In this document: positions 34,314 through 45,420 of the stretch, one piece after another
Numbering within the stretch: position 1 is the first letter of the stretch
How the letters are laid out: each line of letters starts with the position of its first letter
Assembly (NCBI GenBank): GCA_030762895.1
Contig: CM061065.1
Coordinates: forward strand, 73,421,676 to 73,485,675
DNA from: Sophora flavescens
Lineage: Eukaryota; Streptophyta; Magnoliopsida; Fabales; Fabaceae
Direction of reading: 5' to 3'
DNA: 64,000 nucleotides
Program-made: the position numbers and the translations under genes
Notes under the pieces: generated by a model
The model's database searches: none
Told to the model about the DNA's origin: nothing
Seen by the model: only the letters and a program-made list of their open reading frames with translations

Positions 34314-36195
34314 AATTATTTTGTAGGTGTACTTCAAGTTTGTTTTGCATGTAGTTCCAACTTCTTTCCACAAAACAAAATGGTAATATTGCCAATCATA
34401 AATATTGTATGAATGTTTGATTCAAAATGATAGTTTGATCAATATATATAGTGCACTAGTATGATAAGCTATGTTCTTTGGTGAATTTTGCCACTAAATG
34501 AACACAAGGTTGCACTTCATTGACTAGCTCATGCTTGTTTGAAATATCGACCAATCTTGTATTGAATTATTGTGAATAGAATGCTTGATTATTTGCAAAA
34601 TCATGTGAAATCTTGTTTGTGATTGAGGATTGATGTGTTTGTCATGTAGAATATGTCACATGGTTCCAATTTGAGCTTAATTATCATTGAATCTTAAGTG
34701 TTAGACTAGATAGCAAAGACTTGTAGCATTTGAAGTTGTCAAAAAACATGTGCTCTGTGAAATATGCAGAAAAATAATAGATTAAGCATGCATAAATAAT
34801 CAATTAATGAAATTCTGCTGATCATGAAGCATGCCACAAATAGAGGAACTTCCATGGTTATTCTAGAAATATGAAATATCAAAGCAAACTTGGAAATAAA
34901 TAGTGCTAAATTCAATTATATGAAAATCGAAATGTCAAATGCATACATAGTATGACGAGAGAGTGAGTTTAGAGAATGACAATTCAAACTACTTGCAAAA
35001 TGTTCATCCATTTCATTTTAAGAAGTTAAAGGATGATTATGCCTCTTTAAATGGTGAAAAGCATGTGTGTTTTGAAAATTCAATATGTTGTAAGGTTGCA
35101 TCAACGTTGAATATCAAGTTGAGAAATCATATCATACTCATGGTGAAATTGATTCCATAATTTAAATAAAGTGAATGAGAATGATAGTGGTCATGAGAAT
35201 ATGAGTGTAATTTTTAGCAAATATAATTTTCATGACAAGCCAAAGAATATTGATGTCAATTTTCAGAGAATGCAATTATTATGGAAACTGTGGTCACATA
35301 TCTCTTTTGTACCTCTAGAGAAAATATCATGCTATGAAAAATGAACTTGATTGGGTGCCTAAAGGGACTAAATGTTTATCCACTAACTACTAAGGACCCA
35401 AATTGATATGGGTACCAAGGAGTCTCTACCACTTATGATATGCAGGGAATATTGCAAAACAATGAGCAAAGTGGTCTAGGAAAAGAGAAGGTGCCAAGAA
35501 AGAAGCCTCTCATTCTCAACAAAGCAACTATAAATAAAGCAAAATTTTGAACAACTATGTCAAACTAGAATGAGGCAATCAAGGAAACCATGGCCAAGGA
35601 ATGAGAATGAAAATATGGTCAAAGTCATTAACAAAAGTTCCTCACATGAAAAATGTGCAAATCAATCATCATAAGAAGGAGAAATGAGTAAGGAAAAATT
35701 ACCTCTTAATCTTCAAGACCTAGGTAACAAAAACTTCTAACCTTCCTACATGTCCTTATGTGTGGAAATAACTTGTTGAAGGTATGCACAGGTATTGCAT
35801 TCTGAAAAGTCCAAAAGAAACAATGTTTTCATGAAAATACTTGAACTTATGATTGCTAGAAAGAATCCATACCTTTAACATGATTATTAAGATTAGAGTA
35901 GCTTGTTATATTTTACGTTTGGTAGAAAAACGTGTATGTTCGATTAAATATGAATCACATAGTGAATGCATGCATATATTCAAGTGAGATAATGCTTGAT
36001 AAAAAAAAAGGGATAATATTCTTTCAAAAGTACAATCATAATAACGTGCTTGATGTCCCTTAGTATCATGTGTCAAAATCAAAACATGCATATATTGGTG
36101 CATAAAAGTCTGAAAGTCGTTATTGCACTTGCACACTTGGACTTGATGTTAAACTTATGCTTGAGTTACCTTTAGCACTTGTATCCAAGAATTTC

Positions 36196-36251
<56 letters not shown>

Positions 36252-37866
36252 ATTGGTTGTTTTGACTTGAATTATTGTTTATTAAATATTTGACCATTCG
36301 CATTTGGAAATGGCATCATGATACTTTAACAAGTCTATAATTTAACTCTACACCTTGCCCCTATATGCTCACAGACCATTTTGACATGCAATGAAAGATT
36401 ACATCAAATGGATTGTTACACTTTGCACATTGACTTAGTTTAACATGCATACTCAATATGTCTGCACAATGGATGAATCTGAAATGCACATCTAAATTTC
36501 CACTTTAATTGCATATTGGTACCAAATTTGGATGGCAATTGAATCAAACTTGCATACTTGGATTGATATTATGAATGAATTGGCAGGTGGCTACTATATA
36601 TTGAAGTTGATGTTGCATAACTATGCATATTGGATATTGAATGTTAAAATGTGAACTATATTAGGTCTAATATTGCCTTACCATTTTCTAATTTTTGGAT
36701 TGTGCCTAAATGCGGTAGTTGTAAATGAAAATGTTGGTATTTTGCCTCAATGAATGTACGAACCATAGCATAAATATGAAATTTGATGAATTGACAAATG
36801 TAAATGCGAGATAAATGTTATGGCTTTGGCACTATGTACATGTTTTATGTTGCACCATCGGTTAATGGCACACATTGGATGTTGGACCACATTTCATTGC
36901 AATGCCTATTTTTTGATATCTAATAATTGTGCCATGTTAATGTTCTTGGATGCTATAAAATGTGGATGTAATGTTGAATGCATTAATGTGTTATCCGGTT
37001 ATGGACTAACCTATTGAGTGATGCAAAGTTGGAAAGTGTGAATATATCAAAATGAGTTTTGTTTACAAATTATTTTCAAATCATTTATTTGTAGTAATTT
37101 TTGTGCAATGCTTGAATTAATGTGTTGAATGGACAATCATGTTGGACTATATAATATCAAATGAACTATCTTGTTGCATTGCTCTGTTGGCATATGTTGG
37201 ATTTTGGGCAAATATGATAATTATTTGGAATATTGAAGTCCACTTGAAATACACTTATAATGCTTGCATCTTTGATGATTGATTACTAAATATGGATGCT
37301 ATAGTCTTACTAGATCTATTGGATTCTCTTTGCCTTATTACACTTTTTGATTATGACAAAAAGAGGGAGAGATATGTAGTTCAAATGGTATGAATGACAT
37401 AAAGCATAAATTGAAATCATACTCTCATTAAGGGGGAGAGAAATGTACACTGATTGGGGTTTTTTTTATAATGACAAAAAGGGGAGAGATATGATTGAGT
37501 ATTTTTATATGTTGGATCATTTTTATGGTTGAATGAATATATTTGCATGTTTGGAAAAACATAGTATGCCATTTGCTCAATGAACTTAAACATAAGATTT
37601 TCTTTGAATGCAAAGTGAATTAAATGGTATTTCATGTGTCATTTAAACAATTTTTCATATCCTTATTATATGGCACTAAGTAAGGGGGAGCCTCAAAATG
37701 TTAAATTTATTTTCTAAACCCTATTGATATATGCACTTAGTAAGGGGGAGTTTTTATGTTTCATACTTCTCATATGCGCTTACAACTCTGATTATATTTT
37801 ATATGATATTTGTGACTAATCTCCCACCTAAGCTTTTCATAAATCTCAATATTGTTTTGTCATCAT
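34314..37866 (+). other. Non-coding interior of the SIRE element
   Basis: No pol domains are found. Near 35335-35430 a decayed second copy of the gag tail can be read (WVPKGTK, then GPKLIWVP) with stops. A (TA)n microsatellite lies at 36198-36248. Several AAGGGGGAG stretches occur between 37430 and 37755 before the true purine tract, suggesting repeated purine-tract duplication. Confidence 0.55.
36198..36248. repeat. TA dinucleotide microsatellite
   Basis: About 25 uninterrupted TA units lie inside the non-coding part of the SIRE element. Confidence 0.95.
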
Positions 37867-37882
37867 AAAAAAAGGGGGAGAA

Positions 37883-39175
37883 TGTGGATGCTATGCATTT
37901 TTAGGAAATTAATTTTGATGATGAGAAAAAAGAACAAAACAAATTGATTGATATAATGAAAGTGCAAGATCAAGGCAAGATCATCCAACACCAAGAGAAG
38001 AACTTCAAGGGTATATAGCTTAAGTTTGGTCTTTGGATTATTTGTAAGATTCAAGTGTAGGGTTGGATATTAAAAATAGATTAACTAAAAATTGGTTTTA
38101 AAATTGAAAATGGGCTTAAGGTTTTTCAAAGAATTGGAAAAATGATTTCAATAACTTATGTTCTTTAGATTGAAAAATATCATTTTTCTGATAAAAGAAT
38201 AGCTCGTAATCGATTACCAGAACTCCTGTAATCTATTACCAACTTTTTGGAAAATTCAGTATTTCAAATTGTCACTGGTAATCGATTACCAGCACCCCCG
38301 TAATCGATTACCAGATTTCTGGAATACTCAGTACTTCAAACTGACAGTCCGTAATCGATTACCAGGCCCTATGTAATCGATTACCAATCGCGAAAAAGTG
38401 ATTTCTGGTGCAGAAAATGCGTGACAGTTGTACAAAACGACCATATTTTGAAACCCCGCTATAAATACTCTGTAGCAGCGAAAAACCCTAGGTTAACACT
38501 CTAAGAACATTTACCCAACAACTCTAACCTCAAAAATCACTCTTCTACTCTTGTAATCAAGATTTGAGGCAATCCTATACAAGAGTCATAGTGCTTCAAC
38601 TTGTATTGTTCAACCTTTTGAGGTATTCTTCTTTGTAATCACTTATTGCTTGATTTTTGTTGGTTAAAGAGAGTGAGGAATCTCTCTAGTTTGATTTGTA
38701 ACAAGGGTGAGGTATCCCTTGAGTAGATTTAGAGACTCTTGCACAAGGGTGAGGTATCCTAAGTGAAGAGGGATCTTTGTGAAAGGGTGGGGTATCCCTT
38801 TAGAAGAAGAATGTGAGGTATCCTTCTTCTATTGAGAGAAAATCTTAAGGTGAGGTATCTTGAAGTCCAAAGGGTGAGGTATCCCTTTGGTGAGTAGTAT
38901 TGAGGCTCTTGCACAAGGTGGGATATCCAAGTGGATAGTTCTCTAAGTATTGTAAAGTTTGAATTGATTATTAGTGGAAAATACTCACAAACATATTGTG
39001 GGGACTGGACGTAGGTCACCAAAGGTGGTGGTTGAACCAGTATAAATCGCTTATGTGCTTTTCTCATTCCTTATATTTTTATTTGTTCATTACAAATTGG
39101 TCTTGGTTAGAAAAAGGGGACGAAAATTTTATTATCTCAATTCACCCCCCTTGAGATTGAAGCCACTTGGTAACA
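37883..39175 (+). repeat. 3' LTR of the SIRE element
   Basis: This is the same LTR, better preserved in its palindrome array: GTAATC(G/T)ATTACCA starts at 38206, 38228, 38278, 38300, 38351 and 38373. TATAAATA follows at 38460-38467. The GGTGAGGTATCC repeats lie at 38703-38930. Confidence 0.88.
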
Positions 39176-39180
39176 AAAAA

Positions 39181-40335
39181 ATTAAATTGCATTCATCAAA
39201 ATATAATCAAGACAACTAATATGCATTTGGTCATTCAAGCATGGCATATAGTCAAAATTTCATACTTTTTTTTATTCTCCCCCTTAATAAATAGAATTTA
39301 CACAATTTATTTTTGTACTTATTTCTCTCTTTTTTTTTGGATGCTCAAAAATATTAACAAAATATATAAGATTAATTGTTGCATGAGACATCCTATCATT
39401 AAAAACAGAGTCCATTCAATTTCATAGAAAATGAAGAGTAAATTTCACTATAATCAAGAGAGAAATACCATAAGAGCAATTTTGCTCATGCAATTGATCT
39501 TGCTTATTCTTTCCAGTTCCTGTGATGTGTTTTTGACCAGCTATATTTTTCAGGCACTCCTGCAATTACATGATTTAAACACGGTTTCTCGGTACCCAAA
39601 TTTTCTTAAGTCCTTTAGTGTTAGTTTTAACAAGTGTTCCCTTATGAACCCATACTTTCTTATCAATTTCCTTTCTCATTTTGCAGGTAGATGCATTATG
39701 CCCTTTTCTAGCACAATAATAACATTTAACAGAAGGACTAACTGATGTATGAGCAGACATGAAAGTTTTCTTCAAAAATAATTTTTCATGATCCTTAGGT
39801 TTATATCCTAAGCCAACCTTGTCATATACACCCTTTTGATTACCCAAAAGAATATTTAAATTATCTCTACCTTTGGTAAATTTTGCAAGGGTGTTTTCCA
39901 AAATATTAATTTGTTTTTCATGTTCATGACATTTCTTGCATGCAAGTTCTGCTTCAATTTATCCAATTCTATAATTTTCTTGCTTTAGCTCTAGGCTTTC
40001 TTTGGTTAGGTTGATTACTTGATTTTGAAAAAATTTAACCATTTTCTTAGATTTTTCTAATGCCTTAGCCAACCTAAATAGAATCATTATACAATTCAAG
40101 AAAAACATCATGCAAGGCATCATATGAGCAATCGGATGATGAATTGGAGCTTACCTTATCGCCACTTTCATGGTTAGTCATAAGACATAAGTTTGCTCTC
40201 TCACTTTTTGAATCATCCGATGAGTCCTTGTCATTTTCATCCCAAGCGATATAAGCTCTCCCGGGCTTTCTTTCCTTGTTCTGACGTTAGGGACACTCAT
40301 ATCATCTTTGATGTGACCCTGTTTGCCACACTCAA
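39181..40335 (-). pseudogene. gag: Older SIRE gag fragment, minus strand
   Basis: Reading leftward from 40335, the frame gives a CCHC knuckle (ECGKQGHIKDD near 40300), an acidic stretch, then LAKALEKSKK near 40060, a lysine- and glutamate-rich region and a second knuckle CYYCARKGHNASTC near 39690-39740, followed by KVWVHKGTL and KKIWVPRN. These match SIRE gag in order. Stops and frameshifts break it several times. It is cut on the right by the solo LTR at 40336 and on the left by the young SIRE. Confidence 0.75.
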
Positions 40336-41836
40336 TGTAACACTCCGTTTTTCGTGTTAAGCCTTTAAGTGCTTTTATGTGTGCTTTAGATGTTAAGTTT
40401 GGCCTTAGAAGTGTTGTCAAGGGCTAAGTGAGACTTTTCAAGTGAGAAATCCCTTTCAGATGCATGAGCATGACTGTGCTCATGTATCAGCACACCCGTG
40501 CTCAAGGCGCATGCTTGGTGACTGTCTGGGCCACAAGCATGGTCGTGCTCAACGCACACATTGATGTTGTTTTTGCACTACAAAAGAAGGGTGTTTAGCG
40601 ACTGAAGAAATCAGTTGCTATTCACTAAAATCCTATCGCTAAATGGGTTGGTGACCAAAAAGTGACGGTTGCTAAAACCCTGATCGCTAAATGATTTAGT
40701 GACCGAATTTGGAATCGGTCGCTATTAGTGACCGAATTATTCGGTTGCCAATTCATAAAAATCGATTGTTAAATTGGTCTCCAACACCTATTATGGGACC
40801 AACTTTAGTGACCGAAAATTCATTCGCTAATTCAAAAAAAAATCAATCACTAGATTAGTCCCCCAAACTTGTTCTAGGGACCAATTTAGTAACCGATTTC
40901 TTTAAAAAACACATAACAAACCAAATGTTAGTCTAACCACTTTTTTTTTTTGTAAAGCAAAATTGTATTAATTAGAGTATTAGGGGTACTCTAACCCAAA
41001 CACAAGGAATCACCAACCAAGTGAACAACATTCTGTTACATAAAAAAGGCTTCTACACGATAACATTCTAGCCTTTTGAAACAAAACAGAGAGGAAAAAA
41101 ACCCAGCACTCTAATACATAGAAATAAAAGACCTCAAATATAGTATTGTAACACTCCACATTCCACAGCTATAGTTGAGACACCCCGTTGTGCCCCGGTG
41201 TTTTATTAGATTAAATCATTCTTAATTAAATTCTTAACCGTATACGTAACGTGAAAATACGTAAAAATTAAAACTTGAATTAAATAGGCATAAAACTTTG
41301 ATTTTATTAAGAATCACACCATAGTTAAGTGATGCTTACACACATAAGTTTTACAACATAATACAAAACACAATTGAGGGTACCCTCACAGTAGAATCCC
41401 TTACAGGTTTATACTTAAACAAACTATTATTTAGCTGAAAAAATATAAAACGTCTTGTAAGACTCACTGGCCCTAAAACACTAAACTACATTGCCAGAAT
41501 CCATAGCTCTCCCTCCCGCATCCGATTTATATGGAGTTCCATCTAACTCCTCCGCAACTGGTTCCTCCGTTGGGCCTTCTCGTATGATCACATCAAAAAT
41601 ACAATACAACAGATAACATATAGGGGATAAGAAACAGTTCTATCATCAAAAAGCGGAAAATAATTATAGCATAAAATATAATAACTGTCAACCACACACA
41701 TCACACATAACTAGCAATCATCCTCAAATTACGATACCAGCCTCTACGCTTAACTCATGTAATTCAACCTTTATACTAATATGGCCATCAATACTCCTGT
41801 CACACTAGTCAGTATTCCATAACTATTTAAGGTCAA

Positions 41837-42385
41837 AACTCGGTGCACCCCTATTCCTTTATCGCTCGTAGGAAGTAGTGCATAAGCACAGTATGTGTCA
41901 CTATTTTCCCAATTGGAAATAGTACATAAACACATAATAAATAATAACTCGGTGCACCCCTATTCCCTTACCTCTCATAGGGATTAGTGCATAAGCACAA
42001 GTATGTGTCACGATTTCCCCCCATTGGAAATAGCACATAAGCACATAATAAATAATAACTCGGTGCGCCCCCATTCCCTTACCTCTCATAGGGATTAGTG
42101 CATAAGCACAAGTATGCATCACTATTTCCCTCATTGGAAATAGTACATAAGCACAAAACAAATAGTAATTCAACGCGCCACTATTCCCTAATATCTGATA
42201 GGAAATAGTACATAAGCATGATATGTGTCACTATTTCCCCCATTGGAAATAGCACATAAGCATAAAAGACCTTATAATTCGGTGCGCCACTATTCCTTAA
42301 TCTTTAATAGGAAATAGTGCATAAGTACGGTATGCGTCACTATTTCCCCTTAAAATAGCACATAAGCATAGAAGACATTTTTACT
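41837..42385. repeat. Five-copy 110-bp tandem repeat
   Basis: Units beginning near CGGTGCACCCCTATTCC start at 41841, 41950, 42061, about 42171 and 42280, with period 109-111 bp. Each unit contains two related halves (GGAAATAGTGCATAAGCAC-type), so an older half-size repeat underlies it. The minus-strand open frame across it is a by-product of the repeat. Confidence 0.88.
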
Positions 42386-42779
42386 CTTTCTCCAATGGGA
42401 TAATCATAACAACACGTCCAGGACTAAAAGATTATATTTATCAATGCATCTATATGAATCTCACTACCTCGCATCAATAACAACCTAGTGCCTCAAGCTC
42501 TCATCATAGCCTCCACTTGCATTCTATGTCACATCTCATCCATTAGATAATTTAATTAAGCTAGTCACCTCTAAGTCAATTCGTTCTCCCACCCAAACAA
42601 TTATCTCCGGAACAACATATATCATTACTTAAAATCATCTAAGCATAGTATTAAAACCAGGCAGATCATGCATAACACATTAATCAACAGAATATTCAAG
42701 TATCTCAATATCATATATAGCAATTTATCACAACCAACCCATAATAATCAAATCAAATAAATAACAAAGTCAAACTTTG

Positions 42780-42864
42780 TCACGGCCGTGACAGACATCA
42801 AATGGAAGAATTCTACAAAACAGAGCCTGTCACGGCCTGGCCATGACAACCATCACTGCCGTGA
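42780..42864. repeat. Palindrome group shared with the Athila LTR
   Basis: TCACGGCCGTGA at 42780-42791, TCACGGCCTGGCCATGA at 42830-42846 and TCACTGCCGTGA at 42853-42864. The last two have centres 20.5 bp apart, identical to the pair spacing in the Athila LTR at 7187-7497, although the surrounding LTR is of another lineage. Confidence 0.8.
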
Positions 42865-45420
42865 TAGACAACAAACATCCTCAATATCATAAATATTCAA
42901 ACACCAAAATAATACGTCACATCCATATGGAATACCCCAACCAGCATATCACAGTAAATTCAACAACATAAAGTCAGACATCCTCAATATCATATAATCA
43001 ACCTAATGTCGATAAACCTACAATCCCCAAATCACCATTGGTTTTACAGAAACGGTTTCCAAAGTGATTTTGGTCTTGTCAATTACTCGACTACTAGTAG
43101 GGTTTAGGCTGCCCTACACAATCATTATATAATATGCTACTTATCGTTTCCAACGATGGAATGGTTCTTTCCCCCACCAGATTAACGTGCGTGCTTTCCA
43201 GTACAAGCTCTGAATGTGTCCACGCTACTGCCAAGAACCTCAGCACGCTGTCCAATAACATCCACAAATCTGCCACCATCCATCCTTACACATCCATCGT
43301 TCCGCTTTTCGTCCCGATTACACGTACGAGTAACACAATTCACCGGAAACACGAAATACCAACTGAATCAACAATAGGGTTTCAAATAAATAAATCTATT
43401 TGAATCAAGATACAAAATCGATGGAAAAAATTACGAGAACAACAGCTGGACTTAGGGAAAATCGGATTCAAAATAAGCTCATGAATCCCAGGGAAAAGCT
43501 ACCAAAACAGGGCTACTATTCGAGCTCCATTACTCTGGCCACAGAGCTCTATTTAGAAAACTAAGCGGGTGACAATGAATAAATATCCTTCCTAAACGTC
43601 CTCACAGAGTTTCAGCCCGATCTAACGGTTAAAACATCTCAGATCGCAATTCTTGGGTGACAGCTTAGATGGTATCCGGGTTTGTTCCAATTTATGACCG
43701 TTGGATATGAATAACCACAAGTCTTGAACCTTTGTCTAACATTCGAGAATGATCCAATGGTTGAAGAGTCTTTGGCGACTCTCTCACTGCGACTGCTCCA
43801 GCTAGGTTTCAAAGCTTCCAACAACGGCTTCTTGTAACTATTGAGGTTTCTCTCTCAATTCTTCTCCAATCCGAAGTAGTGGGTGATAAAGAGAGTTAAG
43901 AAGATGAGGAAGTTAACTAAGATCATAGAAGTGAGGGTTTACCTCTAGATAATGAAAGAAAGTGAAAAAAAGATCAAGTTGTGCAAGAACAACAATGGAG
44001 TTTTTGAAGAAAAAATAAAGAAGAAATGGAAAATATGAAGTGAGAAATGTGGAGGGGGACTGCTATTGCGGTTTGGGGTTTAAATAGGGTAGATCTTAGG
44101 CTTTGTTTGGTTCCTTAGAGTCCAATTAATGAGTTTTATGAATATTAAATTAATATAAGCTTAACCATAGTTAATAGTTAACTTAACTAGGGTTATGTTA
44201 CTGACTAGGGTTAAAAAGTATGTGGCTCACAATTAATGTAGGTGTGACTGATTTTGTGCCACATCTAATGAGTCATCCATGACTCATTGATCCCATCCAT
44301 TAGCGGTTCCCGGAAATCCCGTACGCAGCTCCGTCATTTACCCAATTTTGGTTTTTGAGGGGAACATGATGAAACGAAAGCAAAATGAAATAGGTATGGT
44401 TTAGTATATATGACTGCACGAAATTGAGGAGATGTAGGAGGTTTATGACCATGTAAAATGAGTGGTTAAGAGTGCATAGATGTGTCTTGTTAATAACCGA
44501 GAAAGCTTGGGAGTATTTTAGTCAGTTTACCTAAAAGTCATGATTACTAGCATTTAATGCTCGTAAATGCTTGGTGACTCATCCTCCACGATTCATCATG
44601 TATGACTTGTTGTCCCGATCTCTTGACGGGTCTCTGTAGTTCCTTTTTGACTCCGTTGGTTTCCTGATTAGGGTTTCTGTTAGTTTTTCGATCGAAAATT
44701 TTCAAAATAACCAAACTTGTTGGAAATATGTTTTAAACATAAACCATTTCATCCACGAGTCAAAATTAGGTTTTCTTATTATTAAAATCTCACTGTTAGT
44801 GAAAACACCGACTGTTTTCCGTCTGAACTTTTACCAAAATTCGTCCGACTAAACATAATATTTTTTTTTGAGCAAAAATTTGGAAAATAGAATTCCTCTC
44901 GGACAAAATATAAAAAATCTACAAATTTGAGTTTCGGGTCAAATTAGGGTTTTCTGCCGGTATAAAATTATAATGTTAGTAAAAAAATACAGGCCGGTTT
45001 CAGTCCGAATTTTAAACCCAAATTTTAACCAGAGTTTCCTACCATAGAGTAAGTTCTAGATATGATTTTTTTTCCCTCCAAAATCATTTCCTAGGTCTCA
45101 GATAAAAATATAAATAAGTATATCTTTACCATTAATACAGCATATCCGAAAATCGGAGTGTTACAATAGTTACCTCCTCCGCAAAATTTACATGGTACCA
45201 CTAAAACCAATAATCTGCTATCCCACCCAAAAACAATCTGGGAGTAGCAGCCAAGAAAACCAATCACCAAAAATAATTGCTCCCCCCTGCAAGTTCACAG
45301 TTCAAAAGACTAAATACCAAATGATGAGTTATCAATCCTTATTCATCAAAACTCCACAATAGGTCCCTGGGAGCCCCATCATCCACCAAGACCAATGACC
45401 AAAATCGACCATAGCCCCTG

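Larger units (their letters stand above)
31360..39175 (+). mobile_element. SIRE-type copia element with gag only (non-autonomous)
   Basis: Two LTRs (31360-32692, 37883-39175) enclose a primer site TGGTATCAGAGC at 32695-32706 (initiator-tRNA-Met type) and a purine tract AAAAAAAGGGGGAGAA at 37867-37882. Flanks AAAAG and AAAAA are a near-match duplication. Between them lies gag with frame breaks and then 3.5 kb with no protease, integrase or RT. It would need enzymes from a full SIRE element to move. It lies inside an older minus-strand SIRE. Confidence 0.88.
41147..45165 (-). mobile_element. 4-kb gypsy solo LTR inside the CACTA element
   Basis: The ends TGTAACACTCC and GGAGTGTTACA are inverted; the orientation (minus) is taken from the CGGAGTGTTACA end. 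ATAGT occurs at both sides but is offset by two bases on the left, so the duplication is imperfect. It holds a five-copy 110-bp tandem repeat (41837-42385) and the palindrome group at 42780-42864. No internal coding region is present. Confidence 0.75.
40941..45420 (-). mobile_element. Possible LINE 3' end inside the CACTA element
   Basis: The T-run at 40941-40952 followed by GTAAAGC and AGAGTATTAGGGGTACTCTAA, read on the minus strand, resembles the 3' end of plant L1 elements (a short inverted repeat AGAGTA/TACTCT, then AAGCTTTAC-like sequence, then poly-A). The piece appears to continue to the right of the inserted solo LTR, from 45166 to about 45420. No coding domain supports it, so it remains tentative. 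Confidence 0.35.

Noticed and set aside
41901..42173. 90-codon minus-strand frame with repeated sequence
   Set aside because: It follows the 110-bp tandem repeat, whose period happens to keep the frame open.
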